Shown here piece by piece: positions 9,308 to 18,860 of a DNA stretch of 64,000 bases; position 1 is the stretch's first letter, and each line of letters begins with the position of its first letter. The position numbers were made by a program, and so were the translations under genes. The notes beneath the pieces were generated by a model. It did no database searches. It was not told the DNA's origin and saw nothing but the letters and a program-made list of their open reading frames with translations. Source of the stretch: an uncultured Bacteroidota bacterium (GTDB lineage Bacteria; Bacteroidota; Bacteroidia; Chitinophagales; Chitinophagaceae); contig CAIKYB010000037.1 of assembly GCA_903831575.1 (NCBI GenBank), positions 1 to 64,000 of the forward strand, in the 5' to 3' direction.

Positions 9308-10230
9308 GTTAACTTACTTTCGTTAACAATATAATGAGGTCTGTTTTTACTTTGCATAAATAGTTTACCCAAATATATCCCAATGATACCGAGTATCATT
9401 AATTGTAGCCCTCCAAAAAAAGCAATCGTTACAATTATGGAAGCCCAGCCGGAAATTACATGTCCATAAAAATAACTTACCAGTGCATAAGGTATATAGA
9501 GTATAGAAATTAATGACGATAAAAATCCGATGTAGATAGCAATAGATAAAGGCTTGGTGCTAAATGAAGTGATTCCTCGTAAAGCTAGTTCCAGCATTTT
9601 CTTTATTGTATATTTGGATTTTCCTGAAGCTCTTTCTGCAGGTGAATATTCAATGGATATTTGTTTGAAGCCCAGCCATTTTACCATACCTCTCCAAAAT
9701 AAATCATACTCTTTAATATCTCTAAGTACATTTACAACTTTCTTATCCAACAATCTAAAGTCTGCAGTGCCTCTTTCAAGTTCTATAGAAGACAGTTGGT
9801 TCATTATTTTGTAAAAAAGATTACTTGTTGTTCTCTTGAGCATGGGTAATTCCTTATGGTCTTTTCTTATCGTATATACGATATCGTTACCATTCTCCCA
9901 AAGGTTAATTAATTCAGGAATTACTGTTGGAGAATGTTGCATATCTCCATCCATACTTATTACGGCATCAGCATTACTGCTATCAAAACCTGCTTTAAGT
10001 GCATTTTGATGGCCGAAATTTCTGGAGAAAGAAATATAGCCTACCTCATTATTTTCTTCTGATAATTTTTTAATAATATTTAGTGTTTCATCTTGACTTC
10101 CATCGTTTACAAAAATGATGCTGAAATCATAAGGCATTGATTCGAAAACTTTTTTAATGGCATGTAAAATTATCTTAAGATTGCCGGCTTCGTTATATAC
10201 TGGGATGACTATGGATATTTTTTTACTCAT
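9304..10230 (-). CDS. Family 2 glycosyltransferase, polyprenyl-phosphate type (GtrB/DPM1-like)
   Basis: A 308-residue enzyme with an N-terminal GT-A domain (VIPVYNEAGNL, VNDGSQDET, ISMDGDMQHSP with the DxD-like metal site) and two C-terminal membrane helices (about 225-255 and 262-290). This is the layout of GtrB/ArnC/DPM1 transferases, which move a sugar from a nucleotide to undecaprenyl phosphate on the inner face of the membrane. Its neighbour is a GT87 membrane transferase that could use such a lipid-linked sugar. Its start shares one base with the GT87 stop (TAATG). Confidence 0.9.
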   Translation of the reverse strand: MSKKISIVIPVYNEAGNLKIILHAIKKVFESMPYDFSIIFVNDGSQDETLNIIKKLSEENNEVGYISFSRNFGHQNALKAGFDSSNADAVISMDGDMQHSPTVIPELINLWENGNDIVYTIRKDHKELPMLKRTTSNLFYKIMNQLSSIELERGTADFRLLDKKVVNVLRDIKEYDLFWRGMVKWLGFKQISIEYSPAERASGKSKYTIKKMLELALRGITSFSTKPLSIAIYIGFLSSLISILYIPYALVSYFYGHVISGWASIIVTIAFFGGLQLMILGIIGIYLGKLFMQSKNRPHYIVNESKLT

Positions 10231-11396
10231 TATTTATTTAAATTATTGATGAACTTTTTAAATAATAATTGGGATGCTATTACTAACCAAATAATAAAAC
10301 AGGGTAGAGCTTTAAGGCCATATGGTCTTACATAATTAATTTTCAATGATTTTGGGAATAAATCTGTCGTGGATAGGCCAGTAAGTATAATTGCAAAAAT
10401 CAGTAATACAATTGCCCATTTCTTTTTTTCTTCCTGTGTTGTGTACCATATTCCAACTCCTGTCATAGCTATAACGTATGTTGCGCTTTCTGCGGATGAG
10501 CTGAAGATAACCAAGGCGATCATGACAAAAGCAAGATAAGATAATTGGAATTGAGTTGATTTAAATTGACTAAATCGAATCGCAGGAAAAATTGATAGTA
10601 TTCCTGCAGTTATCATGAAATAAGATTCACTTAAATTAGAAAGCTGCAAGGTTTTTTGAAGCACTCTAAAAGCTGTCATACCTTGTAACATAGAATCGTG
10701 ATTCTGTACATTTTTTTCGGAAAGAGATAAATACCAATCGTGATAACTTTGCAGAACAAATGAGGGGGAAGATATTAGCATTGGTAAGGTAAGACAAACA
10801 ATTGACCAAAAAATAAATGAACCGATAAATACCATCTTTCTATCAGAAAAAAGAAAAAATACCAGTCCTACGATACCGTATATTTTTACAAACATTCCAG
10901 CTACTATAAACAGGGTAGCCCAGAAATCTTTTTTATTATAAACTAAAATGTATGAAAATAAAATCCATGAAGTAAGTATTGGATTGAATTGATTGTTTTG
11001 CATTGATGTAATCATATCAAATGATCCAATAAGTATGATTATATTTTGATTTTTTGCGGATAATTTTAATTTTTTAATTGCATAGTATATAATAAAAGCA
11101 TTTGCTATCCCCCATAAAAAACAACCCAAATAGTCGGGAAGTATTGCAAATGGTGCAATAATAAGACTGAAGAAAGGGCCATAGTGATTCGTATCAAAGT
11201 ATTGTGATGGGTATTCAGTAAATAAATTTGTCTTTTGAACGGTATGCCAAAATACCCCCTTGAAGATTAAGTAATTATTAAAAGTTCCTTTAAATAATTT
11301 AATCAATACAGCAAAGCAGGATATTAAAAATAATAGAGCAGCCGCTGCAGGGATTTTTTTTCCAAATAAAACAAACTCTTTTTCTAAGGTTGCCAT
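10230..11396 (-). CDS. GT87-like (DUF2029) polytopic membrane glycosyltransferase
   Basis: A 388-residue integral membrane protein with about ten hydrophobic segments. The first periplasmic loop has FDTNHYGPFFSLIIAP, which resembles the acidic, catalytic first loop of GT-C enzymes of family 87 (mannosyltransferase-like). Such enzymes use polyprenyl-phosphate sugars as donors, which fits the adjacent GtrB-like GT2. It is the first gene of a four-gene minus-strand unit (GT87, GT2, deacetylase, pgi). Family assignment rests on topology and this loop, so function is probable, not proven. Confidence 0.75.
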   Translation of the reverse strand: MATLEKEFVLFGKKIPAAAALLFLISCFAVLIKLFKGTFNNYLIFKGVFWHTVQKTNLFTEYPSQYFDTNHYGPFFSLIIAPFAILPDYLGCFLWGIANAFIIYYAIKKLKLSAKNQNIIILIGSFDMITSMQNNQFNPILTSWILFSYILVYNKKDFWATLFIVAGMFVKIYGIVGLVFFLFSDRKMVFIGSFIFWSIVCLTLPMLISSPSFVLQSYHDWYLSLSEKNVQNHDSMLQGMTAFRVLQKTLQLSNLSESYFMITAGILSIFPAIRFSQFKSTQFQLSYLAFVMIALVIFSSSAESATYVIAMTGVGIWYTTQEEKKKWAIVLLIFAIILTGLSTTDLFPKSLKINYVRPYGLKALPCFIIWLVIASQLLFKKFINNLNK

Positions 11397-11437
11397 TTCT
11401 TTAAAATTGAAAGGAAATCAAATATTGTTTAATGAGC

Positions 11438-12457
11438 CTAATTGATATTATTAATTAAATCAAGGAGTCTTTCCACCATTTCTGGCGTTACATCCAAATG
11501 TGTTACCATTCTAATTTGTGTCGAGGAAATGGGGATACACAAAATATGATGTTGTTTTAAAAGTTCTGCTAAGGAAGTTGCTGTAAATTTCCCCTTTACT
11601 TCAAAAATAATCATATTGGTTTCAATGGGAAGTATTTCACCAATGAAGTCTTTTTTGCTTAATGCTATTCCAATTTTTTGTGCATGTTGATGGTCTGTTT
11701 CAAGTCTGCTGATATTGTTTTCTAAAGCATAAAGTCCGGCGGCTCCCAAATATCCGGCTTGTCGCATTCCTCCTCCAAATACTTTTCTAACTCTCCGCGC
11801 TTTTTTTATAAAATCTATTTTACCTAATAAGACACTTCCTACAGGTGCGCCAAGTCCTTTGCTCAAACAAATGGAAATAGTATCAAATATTTCCCCGTAT
11901 TGTTTTGGGGATTCATTTTTACAGATAAGTGCATTCCACAATCGAGCTCCGTCCAGGTGAAAATTAATGTTATGACTTAAACATAATTCTTTTATTAATT
12001 GGAGATGATTCATCTCATAACAGCTGCCGCCACCTCTGTTTGCAGTATTTTCAACTGAAACCAAAGCTGTAACCGGCTTATGTATATCTTCAGCATTTAT
12101 CGCTTCAAGTACCTGGTTTGCCTGAATCCTTCCTCGGTTTCCTTCAATTGGTTTGACCTGACAACCACTATTTGAAGCAACTCCGCCTCCTTCATATATA
12201 TATATATGACTCATTTTTTCACAAATGACTTCATTTCCAGGTTGAGTATGGCATTTTATTGCAATTTGATTGGTCATAGTGCCGCTCGGACAAAATAAAG
12301 CAGCTTCCATACCAAACATTGATGCACATTCATTTTCCAATTTGTTTATGCTAGGATCCTCGCCAAAAACATCATCCCCAACATTTGCTTTAAACATCGC
12401 TTCGAGCATCCCTTGGGAGGGTTTTGTAAAAGTGTCTGATCTCAAATCAATTAACAT
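11438..12457 (-). CDS. ltaE: Low-specificity L-threonine aldolase
   Basis: A PLP enzyme that cleaves threonine/allo-threonine to glycine and acetaldehyde. The 339 residues begin LIDLRSDTFTKPSQGM, a hallmark of the family. GTMTNQIAIK is a cofactor-contact region, HLDGARLWNA holds the PLP-binding aspartate and arginine, and the Schiff-base lysine lies in LSKGLGAPVGS. A perfect TAnnTTTG box ends four bases before the ATG, so the mRNA may be leaderless. It is separated from the downstream GT87 by only 41 bp. Confidence 0.95.
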   Translation of the reverse strand: MLIDLRSDTFTKPSQGMLEAMFKANVGDDVFGEDPSINKLENECASMFGMEAALFCPSGTMTNQIAIKCHTQPGNEVICEKMSHIYIYEGGGVASNSGCQVKPIEGNRGRIQANQVLEAINAEDIHKPVTALVSVENTANRGGGSCYEMNHLQLIKELCLSHNINFHLDGARLWNALICKNESPKQYGEIFDTISICLSKGLGAPVGSVLLGKIDFIKKARRVRKVFGGGMRQAGYLGAAGLYALENNISRLETDHQHAQKIGIALSKKDFIGEILPIETNMIIFEVKGKFTATSLAELLKQHHILCIPISSTQIRMVTHLDVTPEMVERLLDLINNIN

Positions 12458-12461
12458 GCAG

Positions 12462-12469
12462 CAAAAATA
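12462..12469 (-). promoter_or_regulatory. -7 box (TATTTTTG) four bases before ltaE ATG
   Basis: On the minus strand TATTTTTG is followed by CTGC and then ATG. With the box centred at -7, transcription would begin at the A of the start codon. No clear TTTG -33 element was found at the usual spacing. Confidence 0.55.
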
Positions 12470-12609
12470 AGCATTGATGCTTAACTTTTAGTGTTCAAAT
12501 TAAATGAACTTTCGCTGTTTTTCGCTGTTAATTGCTTTTAAATTCATGATTTTTCAGCGAATGTGTATATTTTTTTTCATAACTGCTATGAAATGCAAAT
12601 ATTGAATAC

Positions 12610-12617
12610 TACCTTTG
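12610..12617 (+). promoter_or_regulatory. -7 box (TACCTTTG) upstream of rpoD
   Basis: TACCTTTG matches the TAnnTTTG consensus and lies 103 bases before the rpoD ATG, giving a leader of about 95 bases. A good -33 TTTG is not seen at normal spacing, so the call is tentative. Confidence 0.4.
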
Positions 12618-12720
12618 TGAATACTTAAAAAACAAATAATCAACGATTTTTCGTTTCTTTTGAAAATTTCTCCAATAGTCTTATTCATTAAAATATTAAT
12701 TTCTAAAATAATTCCATAAA

Positions 12721-13578
12721 ATGAGACAACTCAAGATAGCTACACAGATTACGAACAGAGATTCACAGGCGGTTGAAAAATATCTTCAGGAGATTTCTAA
12801 AATATCGATGATTACACCAGAGGAAGAAACGACTCTAGCTCAGAAAATTAAAATGGGAGATCAAAGGGCTTTGGATAAATTGGTTCAGGCGAATTTGAGA
12901 TTTGTGGTTTCTGTTGCAAAACAATACCAGCATCAGGGGCTTTCTTTGAGTGATTTGATTAATGAAGGTAATCTCGGTCTAATCAAAGCTGCGCAACGTT
13001 TTGATGAAACCAAAGGGTTTAAATTTATCTCTTATGCAGTGTGGTGGATTCGTCAATCTATTTTACAGGCATTGGCTGAACAAGGAAGATTGGTTCGTTT
13101 GCCTCAAAATAAAATCGGTACTTATAATAAAGCAAATAAAGCATACATGGCTTTTGAACAAGAGCATGAAAGAGAGCCTTCAACTGAAGAGTTGGCAGAA
13201 TTGCTTGAAATGAGTGAAACAGAAATTAATAATATTTTTCAAAGTAATACAAGACATACATCACTCGATGCTCCAGTACACGAAGCTGAAGATGTGGCTA
13301 TGGGAGATTTATTGAAAGGTGGTTCTGAAACTGATGAAGATGTGATGCACGATTCTTTGAAGAATGAAATTCGCAGAGTATTGAAGTCCTTAAGCCCTAG
13401 AGAAGCAGAAATTGTAAATGCTTATTTCGGCTTAGATGGAGAAAATGGAGTTACAATCGAGCAAATTGGTCAGAAATATGATTTGACTAAAGAACGTATT
13501 CGTCAAATTAAAGAAAGAGCCATCAAACGCTTACAAAAAGCAAGATACAGTGGCGCACTAAAAGCTTATCTTGGTTAA
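12721..13578 (+). CDS. rpoD: Primary RNA polymerase sigma factor RpoD (sigma-A/SigABfr type)
   Basis: A 285-residue sigma-70 factor. The short length without a large 1.1/NCR region is typical of the Bacteroidota primary sigma. Region 1.2 is DSQAVEKYLQEISKI, region 2 carries LVQANLRFVVSVA and the -10 recognition helix FISYAVWWIRQSI, region 3 follows QGRLVRLPQN, and region 4 ends with the helix-turn-helix LTKERIRQIKERAIKRL. It should recognise the TTTG / TAnnTTTG promoters seen in this window. It stands alone, with its own terminator 3' of the stop. Confidence 0.97.
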   Translation: MRQLKIATQITNRDSQAVEKYLQEISKISMITPEEETTLAQKIKMGDQRALDKLVQANLRFVVSVAKQYQHQGLSLSDLINEGNLGLIKAAQRFDETKGFKFISYAVWWIRQSILQALAEQGRLVRLPQNKIGTYNKANKAYMAFEQEHEREPSTEELAELLEMSETEINNIFQSNTRHTSLDAPVHEAEDVAMGDLLKGGSETDEDVMHDSLKNEIRRVLKSLSPREAEIVNAYFGLDGENGVTIEQIGQKYDLTKERIRQIKERAIKRLQKARYSGALKAYLG

Positions 13579-13593
13579 TCAGTCAAAAAGTTG

Positions 13594-13618
13594 AACCCCG
13601 AATTTTTCGGGGTTTTTT
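13594..13618 (+). terminator. Intrinsic terminator after rpoD
   Basis: A 9-bp GC-containing stem (AACCCCGAA / TTCGGGGTT, loop TTT) is followed by a T run, 15 bases after the rpoD stop. Confidence 0.9.
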
Positions 13619-13658
13619 ATTGTCGAAATTTATCAGTGAACTTCCAATTAGTTTTAAT

Positions 13659-13666
13659 TATTTTCG
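13659..13666 (+). promoter_or_regulatory. Weak -7-like box (TATTTTCG) four bases before the DUF4249 ATG
   Basis: One mismatch from TAnnTTTG, followed by CTGA and ATG: the same four-base spacing seen at ltaE, the helicase gene, hscB and mtaB. It lies downstream of the rpoD terminator, where a promoter is needed. Confidence 0.3.
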
Positions 13667-13670
13667 CTGA

Positions 13671-14546
13671 ATGAAAAATGTAGTTATTCTATTTTTATTG
13701 TCATTACTCTTTGGCTGTGAGAAAAACATCGATTTTAAATTGGATGAATCAGCTCCTACATTAGTGGTTGATGCTGAAATTGAGAATGGCAAACCTCCAA
13801 AAGTAGTACTTACGAAAAGTATTCCTTACTTTAGTCAGATTACGCCTGAAATACTTGCGAATTCTTTTGTTCACGATGCAGAAGTCTATCTTTCAAATGG
13901 ATTACTAACGCAAAAACTAAAAGAATATACTAATAATTTTATCCCTGGTTTTTCTACTTACTTCTATAGTATTGATACGTCTTTATTAAATACGGCTTTT
14001 GACGGAGTGTTAAATACTTCTTATCAATTGAAAGTAATTGTTGAAGGAAAAGAATACAATGCTGAAACACAGATCCCTGCATTAAATGTTTTTCCTGATT
14101 CTGTTTATTTTAAACCGGCACCAGATAATCCAGATACGAATACAAGAGTTTTGTTTGCCATAATTTCTGATCCTGCAGGATTAGGAAATTATATCAGGTA
14201 TTATACAAAGAGGAATAGCAGTCCTTTTTTCCCGGGTCGCAGATCTGTTTATACTGATGAAATAATCGATGGTACAACCTATACCGCTAAACTTGATCCG
14301 GGATTTGATTATAATAATCCTCCTGCTTCGGGGGAAGATTTTTTTATGAAATCAGATACCATCACTTTAAAAGTGAGTAACATTAATCGTGCTTCTTATA
14401 CTTTTTGGAATACATGGGAATTTGCTTATCAAAGTATTGGTAATCCTTTTGCACAACCCAACAAAGTAATAGGAAATATTTCCAATGGAGCACTTGGCGC
14501 ATTTTGTGGTTATGCTTCCTGGAATAAAACCATCATTGTTCCCTAA
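13671..14546 (+). CDS. DUF4249 family lipoprotein
   Basis: A 291-residue predicted outer-membrane lipoprotein: the signal peptide ends in a lipobox LLFGC (Cys 16). The mature start (FKLDESAPTLVVDAEIENG) is characteristic of DUF4249, a beta-sandwich family of Bacteroidota. Family members usually follow a TonB-dependent receptor gene, but here the neighbours are rpoD and trxB, so it is an orphan copy. Function is unknown. Confidence 0.8.
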   Translation: MKNVVILFLLSLLFGCEKNIDFKLDESAPTLVVDAEIENGKPPKVVLTKSIPYFSQITPEILANSFVHDAEVYLSNGLLTQKLKEYTNNFIPGFSTYFYSIDTSLLNTAFDGVLNTSYQLKVIVEGKEYNAETQIPALNVFPDSVYFKPAPDNPDTNTRVLFAIISDPAGLGNYIRYYTKRNSSPFFPGRRSVYTDEIIDGTTYTAKLDPGFDYNNPPASGEDFFMKSDTITLKVSNINRASYTFWNTWEFAYQSIGNPFAQPNKVIGNISNGALGAFCGYASWNKTIIVP

Positions 14547-14588
14547 ATAATTCTATAAATAATATTTAATAATTAAATTTTTCAAATA

Positions 14589-15536
14589 ATGACACTATCA
14601 ATTTCAGAAAAAGTAGGATGCCTGATTATAGGATCTGGACCAGCTGGATATACTGCTGCTATCTATGCATCAAGGGCTAATCTCCATCCTGTATTATATC
14701 AGGGTATTCAGCCTGGAGGTCAATTAACTATTACAACAGAAGTAGAAAATTATCCAGGATATCCTGAAGGAATTCAAGGTCCGGAGATGATGGAGCATTT
14801 TGAAAATCAAGCAAAAAGAATGGGAGCGGATATTCGTTACGGGTTGGCAACTGCAGTAGACTTTTCTTCACATCCTTTGAAGGTTCAAATTGATGAAGAG
14901 AAATGGATTGAAGCCAATGCTGTAATTATCAGTACAGGAGCTTCTGCGAAATGGCTAGGCTTGCCAAGTGAGCAAAGGTTAAATGGGTTTGGTGTAAGTG
15001 CTTGTGCCGTCTGTGATGGTTTCTTTTTTAAAGGGAAAGAAGTGGTGATTGTTGGAGCAGGAGATACAGCTGCAGAAGAAGCGCTTTATCTTTCAAAATT
15101 GTGTACTGTCGTTCATATGGTGGTTAGGAAAAATCAAATGCGTGCAAGTAAAGTTATGCAGGATCGCGTGTTGAAAACAGACAATATAAAGATGTATTGG
15201 AATTCAGTAACAGATGAAATTCTTGGAGAAAATAAAGTAGAAGCAGTGAGACTGAAAAATAGTCAATCAGGGGAATTGACTACTATCCCGGTAAGTGCTT
15301 TCTTTGTTGCAATTGGTCATGAACCTAACAGTCTTATTTTTAAAGACTATATTGATATGGATGAGACTGGTTATATTAAAACAATTCCCGGAACAAGCAA
15401 AACAAATATTGAAGGTGTATTTGCTGCCGGAGATGTGCAGGATAAAACATACAGGCAAGCCGTTACTGCTGCAGGAAGTGGATGTATGGCCGCATTAGAT
15501 GCAGAAAGATTTTTAGGGGAAAAGGGATTACATTAA
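14589..15536 (+). CDS. trxB: Thioredoxin-disulfide reductase
   Basis: An NADPH-dependent flavoprotein that reduces thioredoxin in the cytoplasm. The 315 residues have an FAD-binding IIGSGPAGYTAAIYASRA, an NADPH-binding VIVGAGDTAAEEALYL, and the redox motif SACAVCDG with Cys139 and Cys142. The C-terminal FAD motif is GVFAAGDVQDKTYRQA. Length and motif order are those of the low-molecular-weight bacterial enzyme. folB follows after 11 bases. Confidence 0.97.
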   Translation: MTLSISEKVGCLIIGSGPAGYTAAIYASRANLHPVLYQGIQPGGQLTITTEVENYPGYPEGIQGPEMMEHFENQAKRMGADIRYGLATAVDFSSHPLKVQIDEEKWIEANAVIISTGASAKWLGLPSEQRLNGFGVSACAVCDGFFFKGKEVVIVGAGDTAAEEALYLSKLCTVVHMVVRKNQMRASKVMQDRVLKTDNIKMYWNSVTDEILGENKVEAVRLKNSQSGELTTIPVSAFFVAIGHEPNSLIFKDYIDMDETGYIKTIPGTSKTNIEGVFAAGDVQDKTYRQAVTAAGSGCMAALDAERFLGEKGLH

Positions 15537-15547
15537 AATTAATAAAA

Positions 15548-15901
15548 TTGTATACCATTCATTTACATCAGTTGTCTTTTTTTTCTTTTCATGGATTACA
15601 TGAGGAAGAGAAAATTCTAGGCAATTATTTCGAAGTATCATTGGATATAACAATGTTAAATGATATTCTTGTGCAGTCAATTGATGATACAGTAAATTAT
15701 GCTGAAGTATATGAAATAGTAAAGTATAAAATGAACAAGCCCACACTTTTGCTTGAAGTCCTTGCAGCAGATATGGCAACAGCTATTTATGCTTTTAATA
15801 ATCGAATAAATAAAATTAGCATCACCATAAAAAAAGTAACACCACCCCTCAAAAATTTTTCCGGACAAGTTGGGGTTACCTTTGAAAAAATATTTGATTG
15901 A
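15548..15901 (+). CDS. folB: Dihydroneopterin aldolase
   Basis: Folate pathway enzyme that converts 7,8-dihydroneopterin to 6-hydroxymethyl-dihydropterin and glycolaldehyde. Visible are FHGLHEEEKILGNYFEV near the N-terminus (catalytic glutamate), LLEVLAADMA in the middle and ITIKKVTPP holding the conserved lysine. I place the start at the TTG at 15548, giving 117 residues (family about 120). An ATG at 15482 in the same frame lies inside trxB and would add a non-homologous N-terminus. The short gap to trxB suggests one transcript. Confidence 0.88.
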   Translation: MYTIHLHQLSFFSFHGLHEEEKILGNYFEVSLDITMLNDILVQSIDDTVNYAEVYEIVKYKMNKPTLLLEVLAADMATAIYAFNNRINKISITIKKVTPPLKNFSGQVGVTFEKIFD

Positions 15902-15921
15902 TATAAAAACATTTTTAGAAA

Positions 15922-16692
15922 TTGAATTTTAAAATCTATCATACTAATTTTTTACTGCTATTTTATTTTATTGCTCTATGTTTAGTGTCAAAAGCGCAGG
16001 ATTTTGATAGCCTATATCAAAAAGGGATACAATTAGAACTTTCCTTAAATGAGAAACTGGCCTTATCTAAATTCAAAGAGGCACAGAAGATACAACCCTT
16101 AAATTTACCCTCATTATATAAATGCAGTGAATTGTGTAATCGAATAGGTGCAAGAGAATCTGACCCTGTTATAAAAGAACATTATTTCAATTCAGCGCTT
16201 GAATATGCAAAAATTGCGTACGCTCATTTTCCGCAGAGCGATGATGCGAATGTAGCAATGAGTATGGCTTTAGGAAGGATTGCACTTACTAAAAGTGGTC
16301 GAGAAAAAATAGTTACTGTAAATGAGATTAAAAGCTATGCTGAAAAAGCGATTAAAATTAATCCTAATAATTTTAAGGCATGGCATATTATAGGCAAATG
16401 GCATTATGAAGTTAGTAGCTTAAATTTTATGGAACAGCTAGCGGTTAAGTATTTTTATGGAGGACTGCCAGAATCTTCATTTGAAGAATCTATTAAAGCT
16501 TATGAGAATGCTAAATCAATCAATCCAAATTTCTGTCTTAATTATCTTGAATTAGCAAAGGCATATAAAAAGATGAATAACATGGAAAAAGCGATATTCA
16601 ATTTGAAAAAGATTAGTGCTATTCCAAATTATAATGAGGATGACAACAGAATTAAAAAAGAGGCATTATTATTATTAAAAAAATGGGATTGA
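15922..16692 (+). CDS. TPR protein, RMD-like (regulator of microtubule dynamics fold), exported
   Basis: A 256-residue protein with a signal peptide ending SKAQ and several TPR-like helical hairpins. The stretch [15 protein letters not shown], then [20 protein letters not shown] and [14 protein letters not shown], is the pattern of the RMD1/RMDN TPR family, which is common in Bacteroidota. The start is a TTG, 20 bases after folB. No enzymatic motif is seen; a scaffold role in the envelope is likely. It is followed by an M1 peptidase on the same strand. Confidence 0.8.
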   Translation: MNFKIYHTNFLLLFYFIALCLVSKAQDFDSLYQKGIQLELSLNEKLALSKFKEAQKIQPLNLPSLYKCSELCNRIGARESDPVIKEHYFNSALEYAKIAYAHFPQSDDANVAMSMALGRIALTKSGREKIVTVNEIKSYAEKAIKINPNNFKAWHIIGKWHYEVSSLNFMEQLAVKYFYGGLPESSFEESIKAYENAKSINPNFCLNYLELAKAYKKMNNMEKAIFNLKKISAIPNYNEDDNRIKKEALLLLKKWD

Positions 16693-16742
16693 TTTATATA
16701 AGAAGTGTTCCTTTCACTAGATTATTTTTTAAAAATTTATTT

Positions 16743-18698
16743 ATGAATAAAATATTTTTCATTTCTATATTTTCTTTAATCAATTTTACGGATTTTGCTC
16801 AAAGTACTAATGTTGTCCCAAGCTCTAATTATGAACCGCATGATTTATTTCAACCTTTACCTTATCCAACAGGCGACTGTATAGGAAGGTCTGCAACTGG
16901 GGAACCGAATAGCGGTTATTGGCAGAATAAAGCTAATTATATCATCAATGTAAGACTTGATGAAAAGCAAAAAGAAATCAGTGGAGCTGTAATAATAAAT
17001 TATAAAAACAACAGCCCTCACACTTTGGATTTCCTCTGGCTTCAATTAGATCAGAATTTATTTAATAAAAACAGCAGAGGACAATTAAGAATGCCTGCAG
17101 CAGGAAGAAGCAGGTATGGCGATTCGAATTCAGAATTTGAAGGAGGCTTTCATATTAAATCGGTGAAATTATTGGCGGATAACAGCGATGCTGATTATAT
17201 CATTGAGGATTCAAGAATGCAGGTCAGGTTGTCAAAACCAATATTGCCAGATGGGGCTTTTTTTTCTTTGAAAATTGAGTATTCGTATACTGTTCCGAGT
17301 TATGGTGCCGATCGTTTTGGGATTTTGCCATCAAAGAATGGAGCCATTTTCGCCATTGCACAATGGTATCCAAGAATGTGCGTATTTGATGATGTGAGAG
17401 GTTGGAATACAGATCCATATTTGGGGGCAAGTGAATTTTATCTGGAGTATGGCGATTTTGATTTTAGTATTACAGCTCCTGCAAATCACATCGTAGTGGC
17501 AAGTGGAGAATTGCAGAATCCTGCACAAGTATTAACTCCAGACCAAATCAAAAGATTGGCTGAAGCAGCGAAGAGCGATAAGACCGTTACGATTAGATCA
17601 GAGAGAGAAGTTACAGATCCATCCTCAAGACCAATGCTAGCTAAAGAATTGACCTGGCATTTTAAAATGTCTAATGCCAGAGATGTTTCCTGGGCAAGTT
17701 CTGCAGCTTTTATTTGGGATGCTGCAAGAATGAATCTCCCTTCCGGAAAAAAAGCTTTGGCAATGAGTGTGTATCCTTCCGAAAGTAAAGGGAGCGATGC
17801 TTGGGGGAGAGCTACGGAATATACAAAAGGAAGTATAGAAAATTATAGTAAAAGATGGTACGAGTATCCTTATCCGGTAGCGGTGAATGTTGCCAGTAAT
17901 GTTGGAGGTATGGAATATCCAGGAATTGTTTTTTGTGGGTCATTAGCCATGACTGAAGGATTGTTTGGCGTAACGGATCATGAATTTGGTCATACTTGGT
18001 TCCCTATGATTGTAGGAAGTAATGAAAGATTGTATGGCTGGATGGATGAAGGGTTTAATACTTTTATTAATTCATTAGCAGATGATGATTTCAATAATGG
18101 TGAGTATAAATCTAATCCCCAAAATGGAGAAGCAGCAGCGAGTAGATTTTTTAATCCTAACACAGAAAGTATTTTTAATGCGCCAGATGCATTAAGGGAA
18201 GAAAATATTGGGACTGCTTTGTATTACAAGCCGGCTTTTGCGTTAACTATGTTAAGGAATGTTGTACTGGGCGAAAACAGATTTGATTATGCGTTTAAAA
18301 CTTACATCAATCGTTGGGCATTTAAACACCCAACGCCATGGGATTTCTTCAAAACTATGGAGAATGCCTCAGGAGAAGATTTGGGATGGTTTTGGAAATC
18401 CTGGTTCCTTAAAAATTACAAGTTAGATCAGGCTATTCTTTCGGTTGATAATAAAGATCCCTTAGGGCCACTAGTAACTTTAATAAATTTAGAACAAATG
18501 GCCATGCCTGTTGTATTGAATTATGAAACACAGTCGGGAAAAAAAGGAACATTGAAGTTGCCTGTAGAAATATGGAATAATAGAATAGAATTTGATGCCC
18601 GTATTCCTGTAAAAGAGCCACTGGTTTCTGTTGAAATTGATTCCGATAAAGTGTTGCCTGATGTAGATTTTAAAAATAATAGTTGGATAGTGAAATAA
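16743..18698 (+). CDS. M1 family zinc metallopeptidase, secreted
   Basis: A 651-residue gluzincin aminopeptidase-like protein. I chose the ATG at 16743 because it gives a clean signal peptide ([10 protein letters not shown] ... FAQ); the frame is open 20 codons further up. The zinc site HEFGH lies at residues 413-417, with the third ligand Glu436 in WMDEGFNT, the exact HExxH-18-E spacing of family M1. Substrate-binding GGMEYPG replaces the usual GAMEN. The N-terminal domain is the M1 beta-sandwich. It probably degrades peptides in the periplasm or outside. Confidence 0.93.
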   Translation: MNKIFFISIFSLINFTDFAQSTNVVPSSNYEPHDLFQPLPYPTGDCIGRSATGEPNSGYWQNKANYIINVRLDEKQKEISGAVIINYKNNSPHTLDFLWLQLDQNLFNKNSRGQLRMPAAGRSRYGDSNSEFEGGFHIKSVKLLADNSDADYIIEDSRMQVRLSKPILPDGAFFSLKIEYSYTVPSYGADRFGILPSKNGAIFAIAQWYPRMCVFDDVRGWNTDPYLGASEFYLEYGDFDFSITAPANHIVVASGELQNPAQVLTPDQIKRLAEAAKSDKTVTIRSEREVTDPSSRPMLAKELTWHFKMSNARDVSWASSAAFIWDAARMNLPSGKKALAMSVYPSESKGSDAWGRATEYTKGSIENYSKRWYEYPYPVAVNVASNVGGMEYPGIVFCGSLAMTEGLFGVTDHEFGHTWFPMIVGSNERLYGWMDEGFNTFINSLADDDFNNGEYKSNPQNGEAAASRFFNPNTESIFNAPDALREENIGTALYYKPAFALTMLRNVVLGENRFDYAFKTYINRWAFKHPTPWDFFKTMENASGEDLGWFWKSWFLKNYKLDQAILSVDNKDPLGPLVTLINLEQMAMPVVLNYETQSGKKGTLKLPVEIWNNRIEFDARIPVKEPLVSVEIDSDKVLPDVDFKNNSWIVK

Positions 18699-18751
18699 TT
18701 TTCGAAACGAAAGCTTAAGCTGTTTTAGAAGTTACGTCGCTGCGCTTGTTT

Positions 18752-18860
18752 AATCATTTAACTCTACTAAACAATTTTCAACTAGCCTTCAACCCTTCAT
18801 CTAATCAACCATTCAACTAATTAACCAATCAACCATTCAATAACATCCAACCAACCAATC
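18752..18860. repeat. A/C-rich low-complexity tract (CCAATCAA / CAACCATTCAA type)
   Basis: The gap between the convergent M1 peptidase and MATE genes is filled with short imperfect repeats of AACCAATCAACCATTCAAC. Similar tracts occur in six other gaps of this window. On the coding strand of the MATE gene it reads as TTGGTTGATTGG just after its stop. Confidence 0.7.
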
